DNA from: an uncultured Helicobacter sp.
Lineage (GTDB): Bacteria; Campylobacterota; Campylobacteria; Campylobacterales; Helicobacteraceae
DNA: 32,368 bases
Assembly: GCA_949298825.1 (NCBI GenBank)
Contig: CASFYB010000011.1
Span: 1 to 32,368, forward strand
Direction of reading: 5' to 3'
Both the position numbers and the translations under genes were made by a program. Numbering within the stretch: the stretch's first letter is position 1; each line of letters opens with the position of its first letter. Below the pieces are notes generated by a model. That model saw only the letters and a program-made list of their open reading frames with translations. It did not search any database and had not been told where the DNA came from. Of this stretch, positions 24,753-32,368 are shown in pieces.

Positions 24753-26596
24753 TGGAAAAAGATATCATCATTGGGCTTGGCGGCCATATCGATCATGGCA
24801 AAACATCGCTAATTAAAGCAATCAATGGCTTTGATGGCGATCATACCACACAAGAAATAGAACGCGGGATCACCCTAGATATCAGCTTTTCTAATCTAAA
24901 AATCAATGATTTAAATCTTGCCTTTATTGATGTGCCTGGACATGAAAAGCTAGTGAAAAATATGATTGCTGGTGCCTTTGGCATTGATGTATTCTTGCTT
25001 GTAGTAGCCTGTGATGATGGGATCATGCCCCAAACCATAGAGCACTTACAAATTGCACATGCACTAGGTATAAAACAGATTTTTTGCGTGCTAAGTAAAA
25101 GCGATTTGGCTAGCCAAAATCAAATTGATCATCTCAAATCAGAACTTATAAAAACACTAAAAAGCTTTGTAGGTTTGGAGCTTATTGGCCTAGAGTGCAC
25201 ATCTATAAAAGACCCACAAAGCATCAAAGAACTAAAAACTGCTCTATCAAAAATAGAAAAAATAGAGCGGATAAATCAAAGCGAAATTTTTCGCTACTAC
25301 ATTGACCGCAGCTTTTCACTTAAAGGGATTGGGACGGTAGTAAGCGGCAGTGTGATTAGCGGTCAGATAGATATATCACAAAAGTTATGGATATGTGATT
25401 TAGCCAAAGAAGTTGAGATAAAAGGCATGCACGCCCACCATCAAGCCATCACTCATGCCAAAAAATCCATGCGCCTAGCACTCAACCTATCCCATATCAA
25501 TGCCAATGAACTTATGCGTGGATTTTTGATTAGCAAAAAGGGGTATTTACGCGGATTTGACTGTGTTGATGTGGCATTAAAAATTTTAGATTCTAGTTAT
25601 AAGGATCTGCATTTAAAAGAAGTGCAATTTTTCATTGGCTCACAAAATATCAGAGCTAAGATATTTGTGCTAAGCCAGGATCAAGATAGCATTTATGCCA
25701 CACTCAAACTAGAAAAAAAGATTTTTTCAATCTTTAAAGAGCGCTTTATTTTGCGCCATGAAAGAGGGAATCTATGCTCAGGAATGATTCTAAACCCCAT
25801 TACCGATCCAATCAAAAAAACTGATAAAATAAAATTGCTCCAAGCCCTATTGCACGAAGATTTCACACAAGCCTTTAGCCTATTAAGCAAGGCTCATCAA
25901 AGGGGATTTGGGCTCATCTCCTCTGCCCAACGCTTCAATCTAAGCCATGCCCAAGCCCTAGATATAGCAAAAAACCTGAAAGATTGTTTTGTAGATTCTT
26001 CTAATCTGATTATCTATCATCCAAAAAGCCTTGATTTTTTAAAACAAGAAGTGTTAAAAATCTTCCATCAAAACAAACAAGCCCTCATCTCTGCCAAAAC
26101 GCTGCATCTAAGACTTCCTTGGGCAAGCCTTACTATCATTGAAAATATTTTGCAAACTCTCTTAGATGAGGGTCAGATTTTATTGCAAAATGGTATTTAT
26201 ACTAGCCCACAAAGTCAGATAGAAAATATGGAAGATTTTGTTAGCCAAAAAATAATGCAAGCTCTTATCTCTGGAGGGTATGCCCCACTTGCACCCTATA
26301 ATATTTATGATGCACTAGATATTGATAGAACACTAGGAGATCATATACTTAAAAAACTCTGCAAAGCCCAAAAAGTAAAGCGCCTTGAGCACAATCTCTT
26401 TATATCTAGCTCTCATTTATCCGAGCTTACAAAAGTACTAAGAGATCTGATTAAAGCACATGGCTATGTTGATGTTGGGCTTGTAAGAGAAAAGTTACAA
26501 CTTACTAGAAAGTACTGCACAGCCTATCTAGATTATCTAGATAGCTTTGCAGATATTATAAAAGATAGTCAAAATAAGCGTTATTTTAAAAAATAA
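24752..26596 (+). CDS. selB: Selenocysteine-specific elongation factor SelB
   Basis: SelB delivers Sec-tRNA to in-frame UGA codons at a SECIS hairpin. The 614 residues carry the GTPase domain (GHIDHGKTS 11-19, DVPGH 60-64, SKSD 115-118 in place of the usual NKXD), RGITLD for switch I, beta-barrel domains, and C-terminal winged helices (about 440-614) that bind mRNA. This implies selenoproteins, such as a selenocysteine formate dehydrogenase, and selA, selC and selD elsewhere in the genome. It is translationally coupled to nspC. Its stop codon directly abuts the stop of the convergent thioredoxin gene. Confidence 0.94.
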   Translation: MEKDIIIGLGGHIDHGKTSLIKAINGFDGDHTTQEIERGITLDISFSNLKINDLNLAFIDVPGHEKLVKNMIAGAFGIDVFLLVVACDDGIMPQTIEHLQIAHALGIKQIFCVLSKSDLASQNQIDHLKSELIKTLKSFVGLELIGLECTSIKDPQSIKELKTALSKIEKIERINQSEIFRYYIDRSFSLKGIGTVVSGSVISGQIDISQKLWICDLAKEVEIKGMHAHHQAITHAKKSMRLALNLSHINANELMRGFLISKKGYLRGFDCVDVALKILDSSYKDLHLKEVQFFIGSQNIRAKIFVLSQDQDSIYATLKLEKKIFSIFKERFILRHERGNLCSGMILNPITDPIKKTDKIKLLQALLHEDFTQAFSLLSKAHQRGFGLISSAQRFNLSHAQALDIAKNLKDCFVDSSNLIIYHPKSLDFLKQEVLKIFHQNKQALISAKTLHLRLPWASLTIIENILQTLLDEGQILLQNGIYTSPQSQIENMEDFVSQKIMQALISGGYAPLAPYNIYDALDIDRTLGDHILKKLCKAQKVKRLEHNLFISSSHLSELTKVLRDLIKAHGYVDVGLVREKLQLTRKYCTAYLDYLDSFADIIKDSQNKRYFKK

Positions 26597-26911
26597 TTAT
26601 GCCAGCAGGTTTTTAACCCCATTTTCTATACTCACTTTATTATCTGGCTCCACCAATCTTTCACCCACTTCAGCTCCATCTTTCAAAAAGATAAGAGTTG
26701 GGATTCTACGAATATTATAAGCCTCTTTTAACTCCTCTTCAGAATCTATATTGATTTTAAAAAATTTCACCTTGCCTGCATACTCTTCACTCAAAAGCTT
26801 CATAATCGGCTCGATCTTTACACAATCAGGACACCAAGGTGCGCTAAAATCTAGCACGACAAGTCCATTTTTAGCCTCATTCTCAAACCTTTCTTTGTTT
26901 ATCGCTTCCAT
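26597..26911 (-). CDS. Thioredoxin with CPDC active site
   Basis: A 104-residue cytoplasmic thioredoxin: VVLDFSAPWCPDCVKIEP with redox pair Cys27 and Cys30, the cis-proline block RRIPTLIFLKDG, and normal length. The CPDC variant is the same as in the second thioredoxin of H. pylori (HP1458 as I recall it), which favours peroxide and nitrosative stress defence over general reduction. The ATG at 26911 is 19 bases after the transporter gene, so it ends the metG operon. Confidence 0.92.
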   Translation of the reverse strand: MEAINKERFENEAKNGLVVLDFSAPWCPDCVKIEPIMKLLSEEYAGKVKFFKINIDSEEELKEAYNIRRIPTLIFLKDGAEVGERLVEPDNKVSIENGVKNLLA

Positions 26912-26930
26912 GTAAATCCTTTTGTTAAAT

Positions 26931-27974
26931 TTAGACTAGAAATCTCACTAAGAAAAAGCCTCCTATCACCAAAATGATAAAAAGCAACAATGCGAGAGAA
27001 AAAGCTTTACCACCAGAGCTTAAAAACTTTTTCATATCAATCTGCACGCCAAGGGCGCTCATAGCAAATAATAGCGCTAAAGAACAAATAAACTGAATAT
27101 TTTGCACACTCAAATCCACCATTTGTGCACCAAGTATCCCATCAAAAAGCGGGTGAATATATGAATTAAGCACAACCATGGCTAAAAACATAAAAGCAAA
27201 CCATGGGATGTGCAAAGCACGCTTTCTACCTCTTTGGTGATTATGAGTGAGCAAATAAGGGATAAGCAGCAATAATGGGACAAGCAAAATCACTCGTATC
27301 ATCTTTGTGGTCACTGCAATGCTTGCTACCTCAGGGCTGATCGCTCCACCAGCTCCAACGACATTTGCCACCTCATGTAAAGTAGCTCCAATATAAAGCC
27401 CCATTTGAGTAGAATCTAAGTAATTATGCAAAAAGAGTGCATAAGCTAATGGGTATAAAAACATAGCCAAAAGACCAAAAACTATCACAGTCCCTACAGC
27501 GATGATCCCCTTATAGGGCTCTGATTTAATACTAGATTCCAAAGCTAGGACAGCTGCAGCACCACATATAGCACTACCACCAGAGACAAGCATCGCCACA
27601 TCTCTATCTAACCCAAAAAGCCTCATACCAAGATAAGTCCCTAAGCCAAATATCACAACCACCACAACCAAAGCTGCTATAAATCCTGGCATCCCTATCT
27701 TTGCCATCTCAAGCAATGTCACATTAAAGCCATAAAGCACAATCCCAAATCTAAGCATTTTCTTAGCACAAAAATTAACCCCTGGTTGCAAGTCTTTTTT
27801 GCTCCTAGCAAAGACTGGGGAAAGAATCGCCCCTATCATTACACCGATTAAAAGAGCTGAGATATGAAGCTCTTTTACCCAAGATAGATTTGCAAAATAC
27901 AATGAAGCAAAAACAATGACAGATATAAATAAGATTCCATAAATAGGATTTGTAGAATCTTTAGCAGTATCCAT
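26931..27974 (-). CDS. YeiH-family membrane transporter (putative sulfate exporter)
   Basis: A 347-residue integral membrane protein with about ten hydrophobic segments. Family hallmarks: LLIGVMIGAILSPVF, KKMLRFGIVLYGF, LVSGGSAICGAAAVLAL, IGATLHEVANVVGAGGAIS and VQIDMKKFLSSGGKAF. The family is annotated as putative sulfate exporter on thin evidence, so the substrate is open. AGGAGG lies 5 bases before the ATG at 27974. No LysR regulator, which often accompanies this family, is nearby. Confidence 0.88.
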   Translation of the reverse strand: MDTAKDSTNPIYGILFISVIVFASLYFANLSWVKELHISALLIGVMIGAILSPVFARSKKDLQPGVNFCAKKMLRFGIVLYGFNVTLLEMAKIGMPGFIAALVVVVVIFGLGTYLGMRLFGLDRDVAMLVSGGSAICGAAAVLALESSIKSEPYKGIIAVGTVIVFGLLAMFLYPLAYALFLHNYLDSTQMGLYIGATLHEVANVVGAGGAISPEVASIAVTTKMIRVILLVPLLLLIPYLLTHNHQRGRKRALHIPWFAFMFLAMVVLNSYIHPLFDGILGAQMVDLSVQNIQFICSLALLFAMSALGVQIDMKKFLSSGGKAFSLALLLFIILVIGGFFLVRFLV

Positions 27975-27998
27975 ATCTACCTCCTAACTCAAATGATT

Positions 27999-28454
27999 TT
28001 AATTTTCATCTTCTCCATCTTTTAGCTTGAGTTTGAAAAGTTTTTTATCAAAAATAGCGATATTAAATATCCCTTCAAACACCTTAATATCTAGTAAATA
28101 TCCCTCTACCTTTACCTCGCATTTCTTAAAGCCATTTTGTAGGGCTTGTGCACGAAAAATAATCTCATGACCAAGCTCAATAGGTGCCAAAAACTTTGTA
28201 TCTGATGCGATGATAATGCTATTTTTTTTATTAATCGCACACAAAGCAGCATAACAAGCACCATTATAAACAAATCCTGTATGCACAGCCTTCTCTCCAT
28301 CACTTAGCATAATAGCTGCTGTGCTAAAGACAACATCTGCGCTATTTTCTTCAATCCTTACTAACTCCCCACACAACTCTGCATTAATACCAGTACATGT
28401 GTTAAGTTTGTCAATAGGCTTAATTAGCGATGTATTAGAAATATCATTCATCAT
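27999..28454 (-). CDS. Hotdog-fold thioesterase-like protein
   Basis: A 151-residue protein in the position of H. pylori HP0420. The layout fits a PaaI/FapR-like hotdog: a central helix preceded by HTGFVYNGACYAALCAIN, then strands KFLAPIELGHEIIFRAQ and KKCEVKVEGYL. Substrate is unknown. The start overlaps the cmoB stop in ATGA (28451-28454), showing tight coupling. Two Met codons stand in tandem at the start. Confidence 0.7.
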   Translation of the reverse strand: MMNDISNTSLIKPIDKLNTCTGINAELCGELVRIEENSADVVFSTAAIMLSDGEKAVHTGFVYNGACYAALCAINKKNSIIIASDTKFLAPIELGHEIIFRAQALQNGFKKCEVKVEGYLLDIKVFEGIFNIAIFDKKLFKLKLKDGEDEN

Positions 28455-29320
28455 TTACTCCTTTTTAGCCTGAAGTATCCTCGCTTAGGCATAGGATATC
28501 CCTCAATTGTCGTTTGCAAATCTTCTGCCAAAAAAGAATCCAAACTCAAAGAATCAATCCATTCTGTCTTTCTCTGCTCATCTATAGTAGTCTGCCTCAT
28601 ATCAAGCACTTCTACTAGCTCAAGTCTAGCGCGATAGCACCACGCCTTCAATGCAGATACAGAAGGGATAAAATAGATATTTCTCATTTTAGCATAACTT
28701 TCCTTTGGAAAAAGAGCTACCTCTTTATCATCATCAATAATCAGTGTATCTAGTATGATTTCTCCATCAGGCCTCAATGCCCTAGATAAAGATTTAAGCG
28801 CAGCTATAGGGTCACTCCTATGATAAAGCACTCCTAAACAAAAAATAACATCAAACTTCTTTTGGTATTCTTCCAAATGCTCAATACCCAGCCGCTCATA
28901 AATAATGGGTGCAGATAAAAAATGCTGTAAAAAACAAAACTGTGCATAAAAAATCTCACCTGGATCAAAGCCAGTAAGGCTTCTTGGCTTATGCTTTAGC
29001 ATCTCATATAAATAATAGCCATTATTGCACCCTACATCGGCTACATCCTTATCCTCAAGCTTAATGCGAGAAGCCAAAATACCCCATTTAATAAAGCTTC
29101 TCCATTCAGAATCAATATGCAACTCATTTAAATAAAAAGGACCCTTGCGCCAAGGTTTTAGCCCCTTTGCAACATCCCTAATCTGCTCAATCTCATCTTG
29201 TGATGCTTTAAAATCAATATGCACACCATCATGATATGAAAGCCTTGCCTCTACTTTTGGCAAAGAAGAGATCCTTTTATAAGCCTCTTGAATAAGCGGG
29301 TTAGTAAATCTATCTATCAT
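28451..29320 (-). CDS. cmoB: tRNA U34 carboxymethyltransferase CmoB
   Basis: CmoB uses carboxy-SAM to make 5-oxyacetyluridine at the tRNA wobble position. Key blocks match the family: WRKGPF (residues 57-62 with this start), the HIDSEWRSFIKW motif, SAM motif DVGCNNGYYL (95-104), GFDPGEIFYAQF, and CLGVLYHRSDP. The frame is open up to another Met at 29377, which would overlap the previous gene by 56 bases. I prefer the ATG at 29320, one base after the TGA of that gene, because the added 19 residues match nothing in the family. CmoA is not in the window. Confidence 0.92.
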   Translation of the reverse strand: MIDRFTNPLIQEAYKRISSLPKVEARLSYHDGVHIDFKASQDEIEQIRDVAKGLKPWRKGPFYLNELHIDSEWRSFIKWGILASRIKLEDKDVADVGCNNGYYLYEMLKHKPRSLTGFDPGEIFYAQFCFLQHFLSAPIIYERLGIEHLEEYQKKFDVIFCLGVLYHRSDPIAALKSLSRALRPDGEIILDTLIIDDDKEVALFPKESYAKMRNIYFIPSVSALKAWCYRARLELVEVLDMRQTTIDEQRKTEWIDSLSLDSFLAEDLQTTIEGYPMPKRGYFRLKRSK

Positions 29321-29321
29321 A

Positions 29322-30314
29322 TCAACCAAAAAGGCTTGGCTGGATATATGGACGATCCAATAAAGATAAAAGCCCATCTTTATCCATCCCCAATACTAGG
29401 CCAAAATTAAAGTTTCTATCACCAAGAAGTCTCAATAGACTTTGCGTGCTATCATAAAACTCAACAGGATATTTAAATTCATAATCAAAATCCTTAGGCA
29501 CAAAGAGCAAGAGTTTGCCCCATTTGCCATTTTGGGCAATATAGTCACTATATTCACGAAAAAGACCAAGATCTTTTTGGGCAATCAAAACCCGCTCACT
29601 CTGACCATATTCTAAAAGATTAGGCACAGAATCAACAAACACTGGCATCACTGAAGCAATCTCTTCAAAACGCATCAAATCAAAACCTATCTCATAAGTC
29701 TGGCATAAATGCACCACAGAGCATAAAGAATCAAAAAATAATGCCGGTAATCTTAAATGAAACTGCAGCAATTTATAATAAATACGCATATCAAAAAGTG
29801 TAGCAATATGTATAGAAAGTGGCTTTTCTTGAGGGATGATGGCACGCTGCAATTCAACCGCCCTATTTAAGAAATTCTCATCATTGCTTATGATGGCTCT
29901 AACATTTTCTTTTTTAGATAGAGAATCTAAAAGCTCTGTCATATTATTATTGTATATAAGCACTCTATCATCACTGCAAATCTGCTTAAAAATTTCAAAC
30001 TCAATAGGCTTTAAATAAAATACCTCAATATGATGGTGCAATAGCATATAACGCGTAAGGCGCGCGATAGATTCTTGGATATTATTTACTTTGATCCATG
30101 CGATTTCTGGATCTATCATCTGGGCAAAATTCTCATAAATAATCCCATATGCCCCAAGCGCTACTGCTTGCTCAATCTCATCTGGATTTATCGCAAAAAA
30201 TAACCCCCCACGCCTAAGACTAAATAAATCCAAAGCAATATGACTAAAACTATCAATAATAGGTTGATTATTAAGCTCACCTTGTGTTAACTCGACAATT
30301 TGCGTAACCTTCAA
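29322..30314 (-). CDS. MurF N-terminal-like protein without ATP site
   Basis: A 330-residue protein whose first 100 residues resemble the N-terminal substrate-binding domain of Mur ligases, above all MurF (VTQIVELTQGELNN; DLFSLRRGGLFFAI; ALGAYGIIYE). The Mur ATP loop (GTNGKT) is absent, and the remainder is an unfamiliar alpha/beta region ending DKDGLLSLLDRPYIQPSLFG. It matches in position H. pylori HP0418. It lies 10 bases after metG and directly before cmoB. Function unknown; a substrate-binding or regulatory offshoot of MurF is only a guess. Confidence 0.7.
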   Translation of the reverse strand: MKVTQIVELTQGELNNQPIIDSFSHIALDLFSLRRGGLFFAINPDEIEQAVALGAYGIIYENFAQMIDPEIAWIKVNNIQESIARLTRYMLLHHHIEVFYLKPIEFEIFKQICSDDRVLIYNNNMTELLDSLSKKENVRAIISNDENFLNRAVELQRAIIPQEKPLSIHIATLFDMRIYYKLLQFHLRLPALFFDSLCSVVHLCQTYEIGFDLMRFEEIASVMPVFVDSVPNLLEYGQSERVLIAQKDLGLFREYSDYIAQNGKWGKLLLFVPKDFDYEFKYPVEFYDSTQSLLRLLGDRNFNFGLVLGMDKDGLLSLLDRPYIQPSLFG

Positions 30315-30324
30315 ATACCCCTCC

Positions 30325-32217
30325 TTAGCTGATCACACTACCATTTTGCATAGGCACCTCTGGCATAATAAGGCGCAATGAATTCTCATCCTTCGCTGCT
30401 AAAATCATCCCCTCACTTACCTCACCCATTAGTTTTGCTGGCTTTAAGTTTACTAGCACACAAACCTGCTTTCCAACTAAAGAATCTGGCTGATAATATT
30501 GGGCTATACCAGATATAACCTGTCTTTGATGTGTACCTAGATCAAGCTTTAATTTTAAAAGTTTATTACTTTTTGGCACACATTCTACTTCTAAGATTGT
30601 GGCCACTCGGATATCTATTTTTTTGAAATCTGCTATATCAATCAGATTATCCTGCTCTTTACATACAGGTTTTGACTGCTCTTCTTTTGGGATTTCAAAT
30701 TCAATTTTTGGGAAAATAGCAGCTATTTTTTTAAGCTCAAAGCTAAGAGCAAATTTATTTTGAGTGATAAAAAAATCATACATATTTGATTCTGGCTTGA
30801 TAGAAAATACATCCAAGATTTCCACACTCTTTTCTGGCATTATAGGATATAGTGCCAAAGCACCCTTAATTAGAGCATTGCACAATACAACCAAAAGGCT
30901 GGCTGTACGCTCAGTTTGATTATTTTTCATCAAAACCCATGGCTCATATCTAGCTACCATCGCATTAGCAAGACTAAAAACCCCCCAAAGCTCCTCTAAA
31001 TAACGCGAAGGCTGCATCTTATCCATCCACCCATCAAGCGAGGATAAGATCTTATTAAACTCTTTAATTTCTTCTGAAAACTCATCTAGATTCTGCTCAT
31101 TTATTTTTAACTTAAAATCAAAATATTTCTCTGCCATGCCCAAGGTTCTAGAAAGCAAATTACCCAAGTCATTAGCCAAGTCAGTATTGATGCGATTAAC
31201 TAAGGCTAGTTTAGAAAAGTCCCCATCTTGCCCAAAACTCACCTCACGCATCAAAAAATACCTCAAGCAATCTTTTCCAAAACTCTCTGCAATCTCTTTT
31301 GGATTAATAACATTGCCTAGTGATTTGCTCATTTTCACACCCTCAATCAACCACCATCCATGCACATAAAGTCTTTTTGGCAACTCTAATCCTAAGCTCA
31401 TCAAAAAAGCAGGCCAATAAATAGCATGGAATCTCAAGATATCCTTACCGATAAATTGATGAGCCTTGCCCCAAAACTGCATATTACTCTCATCATCTCC
31501 CCATCCCAACGCACTAATATAGTTTAAAAGTGCATCAAGCCATACATAAATAACATGAAAAGAATCTCCTGATTGGTTTGGGATTGGGATTCCCCATTCA
31601 AAGCTTGTACGCGTGATAGAAAGATCACTTAAACCATTTTTGATAAAATTAATCACTTCATTTTTTCTAAAAACAGGATAAATGCAATCATTATTATTAA
31701 GCCATTCTAAAAGCCTATCTTGATACTTACTAAGAGCAAAAAAATAGCTCTCCTCTTTAATGATCTGCATCTCCCTTCCGCAGTCAGGGCATTTTCCCTG
31801 TATTTCCATTTGTGATGGTGTGAAATAACTTTCACAACTTATGCAGTAATGCCCTTCATATTCACCTTTATAAATATCTCCAGCAGCCTGCATAATCTCA
31901 AATGCCTTTTGGACACTCATCTTATGCTTAGATTCTGTTGTACGGATAAACCTATCATAATCGATATTAAAATAGCTCCATAGCTCTTTGAACTTTTCAC
32001 TAATAGAATCTACATAATCTTGTGGGGATTTATTTTTATTTTTAGCAGATTGCTCGATCTTTTGCCCATGTTCATCCGTACCCGTGAGCATAAAAACTTC
32101 CAAGCCTCTAAGTTTTTGATAACGCTTTAACATATCCGCCAATAAAGTAGTATAGGCATGACCAATATGGGGAATATCATTAACATAATAAATAGGTGTA
32201 GTGATAAAAGACTTCAT
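30325..32217 (-). CDS. metG: Methionyl-tRNA synthetase
   Basis: MetRS charges tRNA-Met. With 630 residues it shows HIGH (17-20), a four-cysteine zinc knuckle (CISCESYF ... KCPDCGRE), KMSKS in GVKMSKSLGN, and a C-terminal Trbp111-like tRNA-binding domain (about 525-630; DFKKIDIRVATILEVE). The frame is open to a Met at 32256, but a TATAAT box at 32250-32245 lies downstream of that codon, and the ATG at 32217 has GGAG 9 bases before it and gives the normal MKSFITTPIYYVND start. First gene of the operon running to the thioredoxin. Confidence 0.96.
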   Translation of the reverse strand: MKSFITTPIYYVNDIPHIGHAYTTLLADMLKRYQKLRGLEVFMLTGTDEHGQKIEQSAKNKNKSPQDYVDSISEKFKELWSYFNIDYDRFIRTTESKHKMSVQKAFEIMQAAGDIYKGEYEGHYCISCESYFTPSQMEIQGKCPDCGREMQIIKEESYFFALSKYQDRLLEWLNNNDCIYPVFRKNEVINFIKNGLSDLSITRTSFEWGIPIPNQSGDSFHVIYVWLDALLNYISALGWGDDESNMQFWGKAHQFIGKDILRFHAIYWPAFLMSLGLELPKRLYVHGWWLIEGVKMSKSLGNVINPKEIAESFGKDCLRYFLMREVSFGQDGDFSKLALVNRINTDLANDLGNLLSRTLGMAEKYFDFKLKINEQNLDEFSEEIKEFNKILSSLDGWMDKMQPSRYLEELWGVFSLANAMVARYEPWVLMKNNQTERTASLLVVLCNALIKGALALYPIMPEKSVEILDVFSIKPESNMYDFFITQNKFALSFELKKIAAIFPKIEFEIPKEEQSKPVCKEQDNLIDIADFKKIDIRVATILEVECVPKSNKLLKLKLDLGTHQRQVISGIAQYYQPDSLVGKQVCVLVNLKPAKLMGEVSEGMILAAKDENSLRLIMPEVPMQNGSVIS

Positions 32218-32244
32218 AAGTTTGCTCCGCATTTTAGACAATAA

Positions 32245-32250
32245 ATTATA
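32245..32250 (-). promoter_or_regulatory. -10 box of the metG operon
   Basis: TATAAT on the minus strand within GCGTTATAATTT, about 28 bases before the ATG at 32217. It decides the metG start, since the more upstream Met codon would lie before the transcript. Confidence 0.6.
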
Positions 32251-32295
32251 ACGCAAATCTCAACTCAAACCCCCTCTTATCTCTTATTTTACTAC

Positions 32296-32368
32296 TTAAT
32301 ACCCTTTATTATCTAAAATCCTTTTAGCACAACTTGCTGCTACAATCAAACCACAGGCCATAATACTT
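32296..32368 (-). CDS. C-terminal end of an unidentified gene
   Basis: The minus strand is open from the window edge to a TAA at 32298-32296, giving 23 residues ending CAKRILDNKGY with a hydrophobic ACGLIVAAS before it. The gene is cut by the edge and I do not recognise it. Between it and the metG promoter I see no clear terminator. Confidence 0.4.
   Translation of the reverse strand, partial: SIMACGLIVAASCAKRILDNKGY

Noticed and set aside
29321-29377. Upstream cmoB start adding 19 residues
   Set aside because: It would overlap the previous gene by 56 bases; the ATG at 29320 follows directly on that gene's stop.
32218-32256. Upstream metG start adding 13 residues
   Set aside because: The TATAAT at 32250-32245 lies after that codon and the extra residues do not resemble MetRS starts.
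1-32368. CRISPR array, riboswitch or replication origin
   Set aside because: I saw no regularly spaced repeats, no recognisable riboswitch core before ribD, metG or the transporter, and no origin-like box cluster.

Overview
The window looks like a chromosomal segment of a Helicobacter-type epsilonproteobacterium (Campylobacterota). It is AT-rich, uses TTG and GTG starts often, and carries gene clusters I remember from H. pylori: ftsY/TlpA-like/5-FTHF ligase/rny (HP0763-0760), aminotransferase/murC/small membrane protein/mutS2 (HP0624-0621), cation ATPase/methyltransferase/ribD (HP1503-1505), cheV/nspC (HP0019-0020) and metG/hypothetical/cmoB/thioesterase-like (HP0417-0420). These matches are from memory, not from a search. 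A selB gene, which I do not associate with H. pylori, argues for another Helicobacter species that makes selenoproteins.

Layout. 1-1525: the tail of an unknown + gene with a strong terminator, an AT-rich stretch full of TTTAGATTCT-like motifs, and a decayed or phase-variable autotransporter with in-frame stops and a C11 tract. 1528-4408 (-): operon of a TlpA-like membrane protein, ftsY and radA. 4512-6642 (+): 5-FTHF cyclo-ligase overlapping rny. 6645-7037 (-): group III truncated haemoglobin behind a perfect FNR-type palindrome.

7255-11493 is the accessory part. A wrecked IS1595-like element with 17-bp inverted ends is followed by two overlapping DUF262 genes, one carrying a C-terminal DUF1524/HNH domain. 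This looks like a two-gene relative of GmrSD/BrxU-type nucleases. A 52-bp direct repeat brackets the module, which ends just before a tRNA cluster (Ser-Cys-Leu-Gly, minus strand, 11702-12085). It is the best candidate here for a little-described defence system.

12204-17279 (+): aminotransferase, murC, a small membrane protein and mutS2. 17281-21462 (-): ribD, trmN6-like methyltransferase and a CcoI/FixI-type P-ATPase. 21546-26596 (+): outer-membrane-like protein, tetraheme cytochrome, cheV, nspC and selB. 26597-32217 (-): metG, a MurF-N-terminal-like protein, cmoB, a hotdog protein, a YeiH-family transporter and a CPDC thioredoxin. The last 73 bases hold the end of another minus-strand gene.

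The core genes cover protein targeting, recombination, RNA decay, cell-wall and cofactor synthesis, tRNA modification, chemotaxis and selenocysteine insertion. Three convergent gene pairs meet with 0-2 bases between stop codons. The 7-mer AGATTCT/AGAATCT is strikingly common in core genes and scarce in the DUF262 island.
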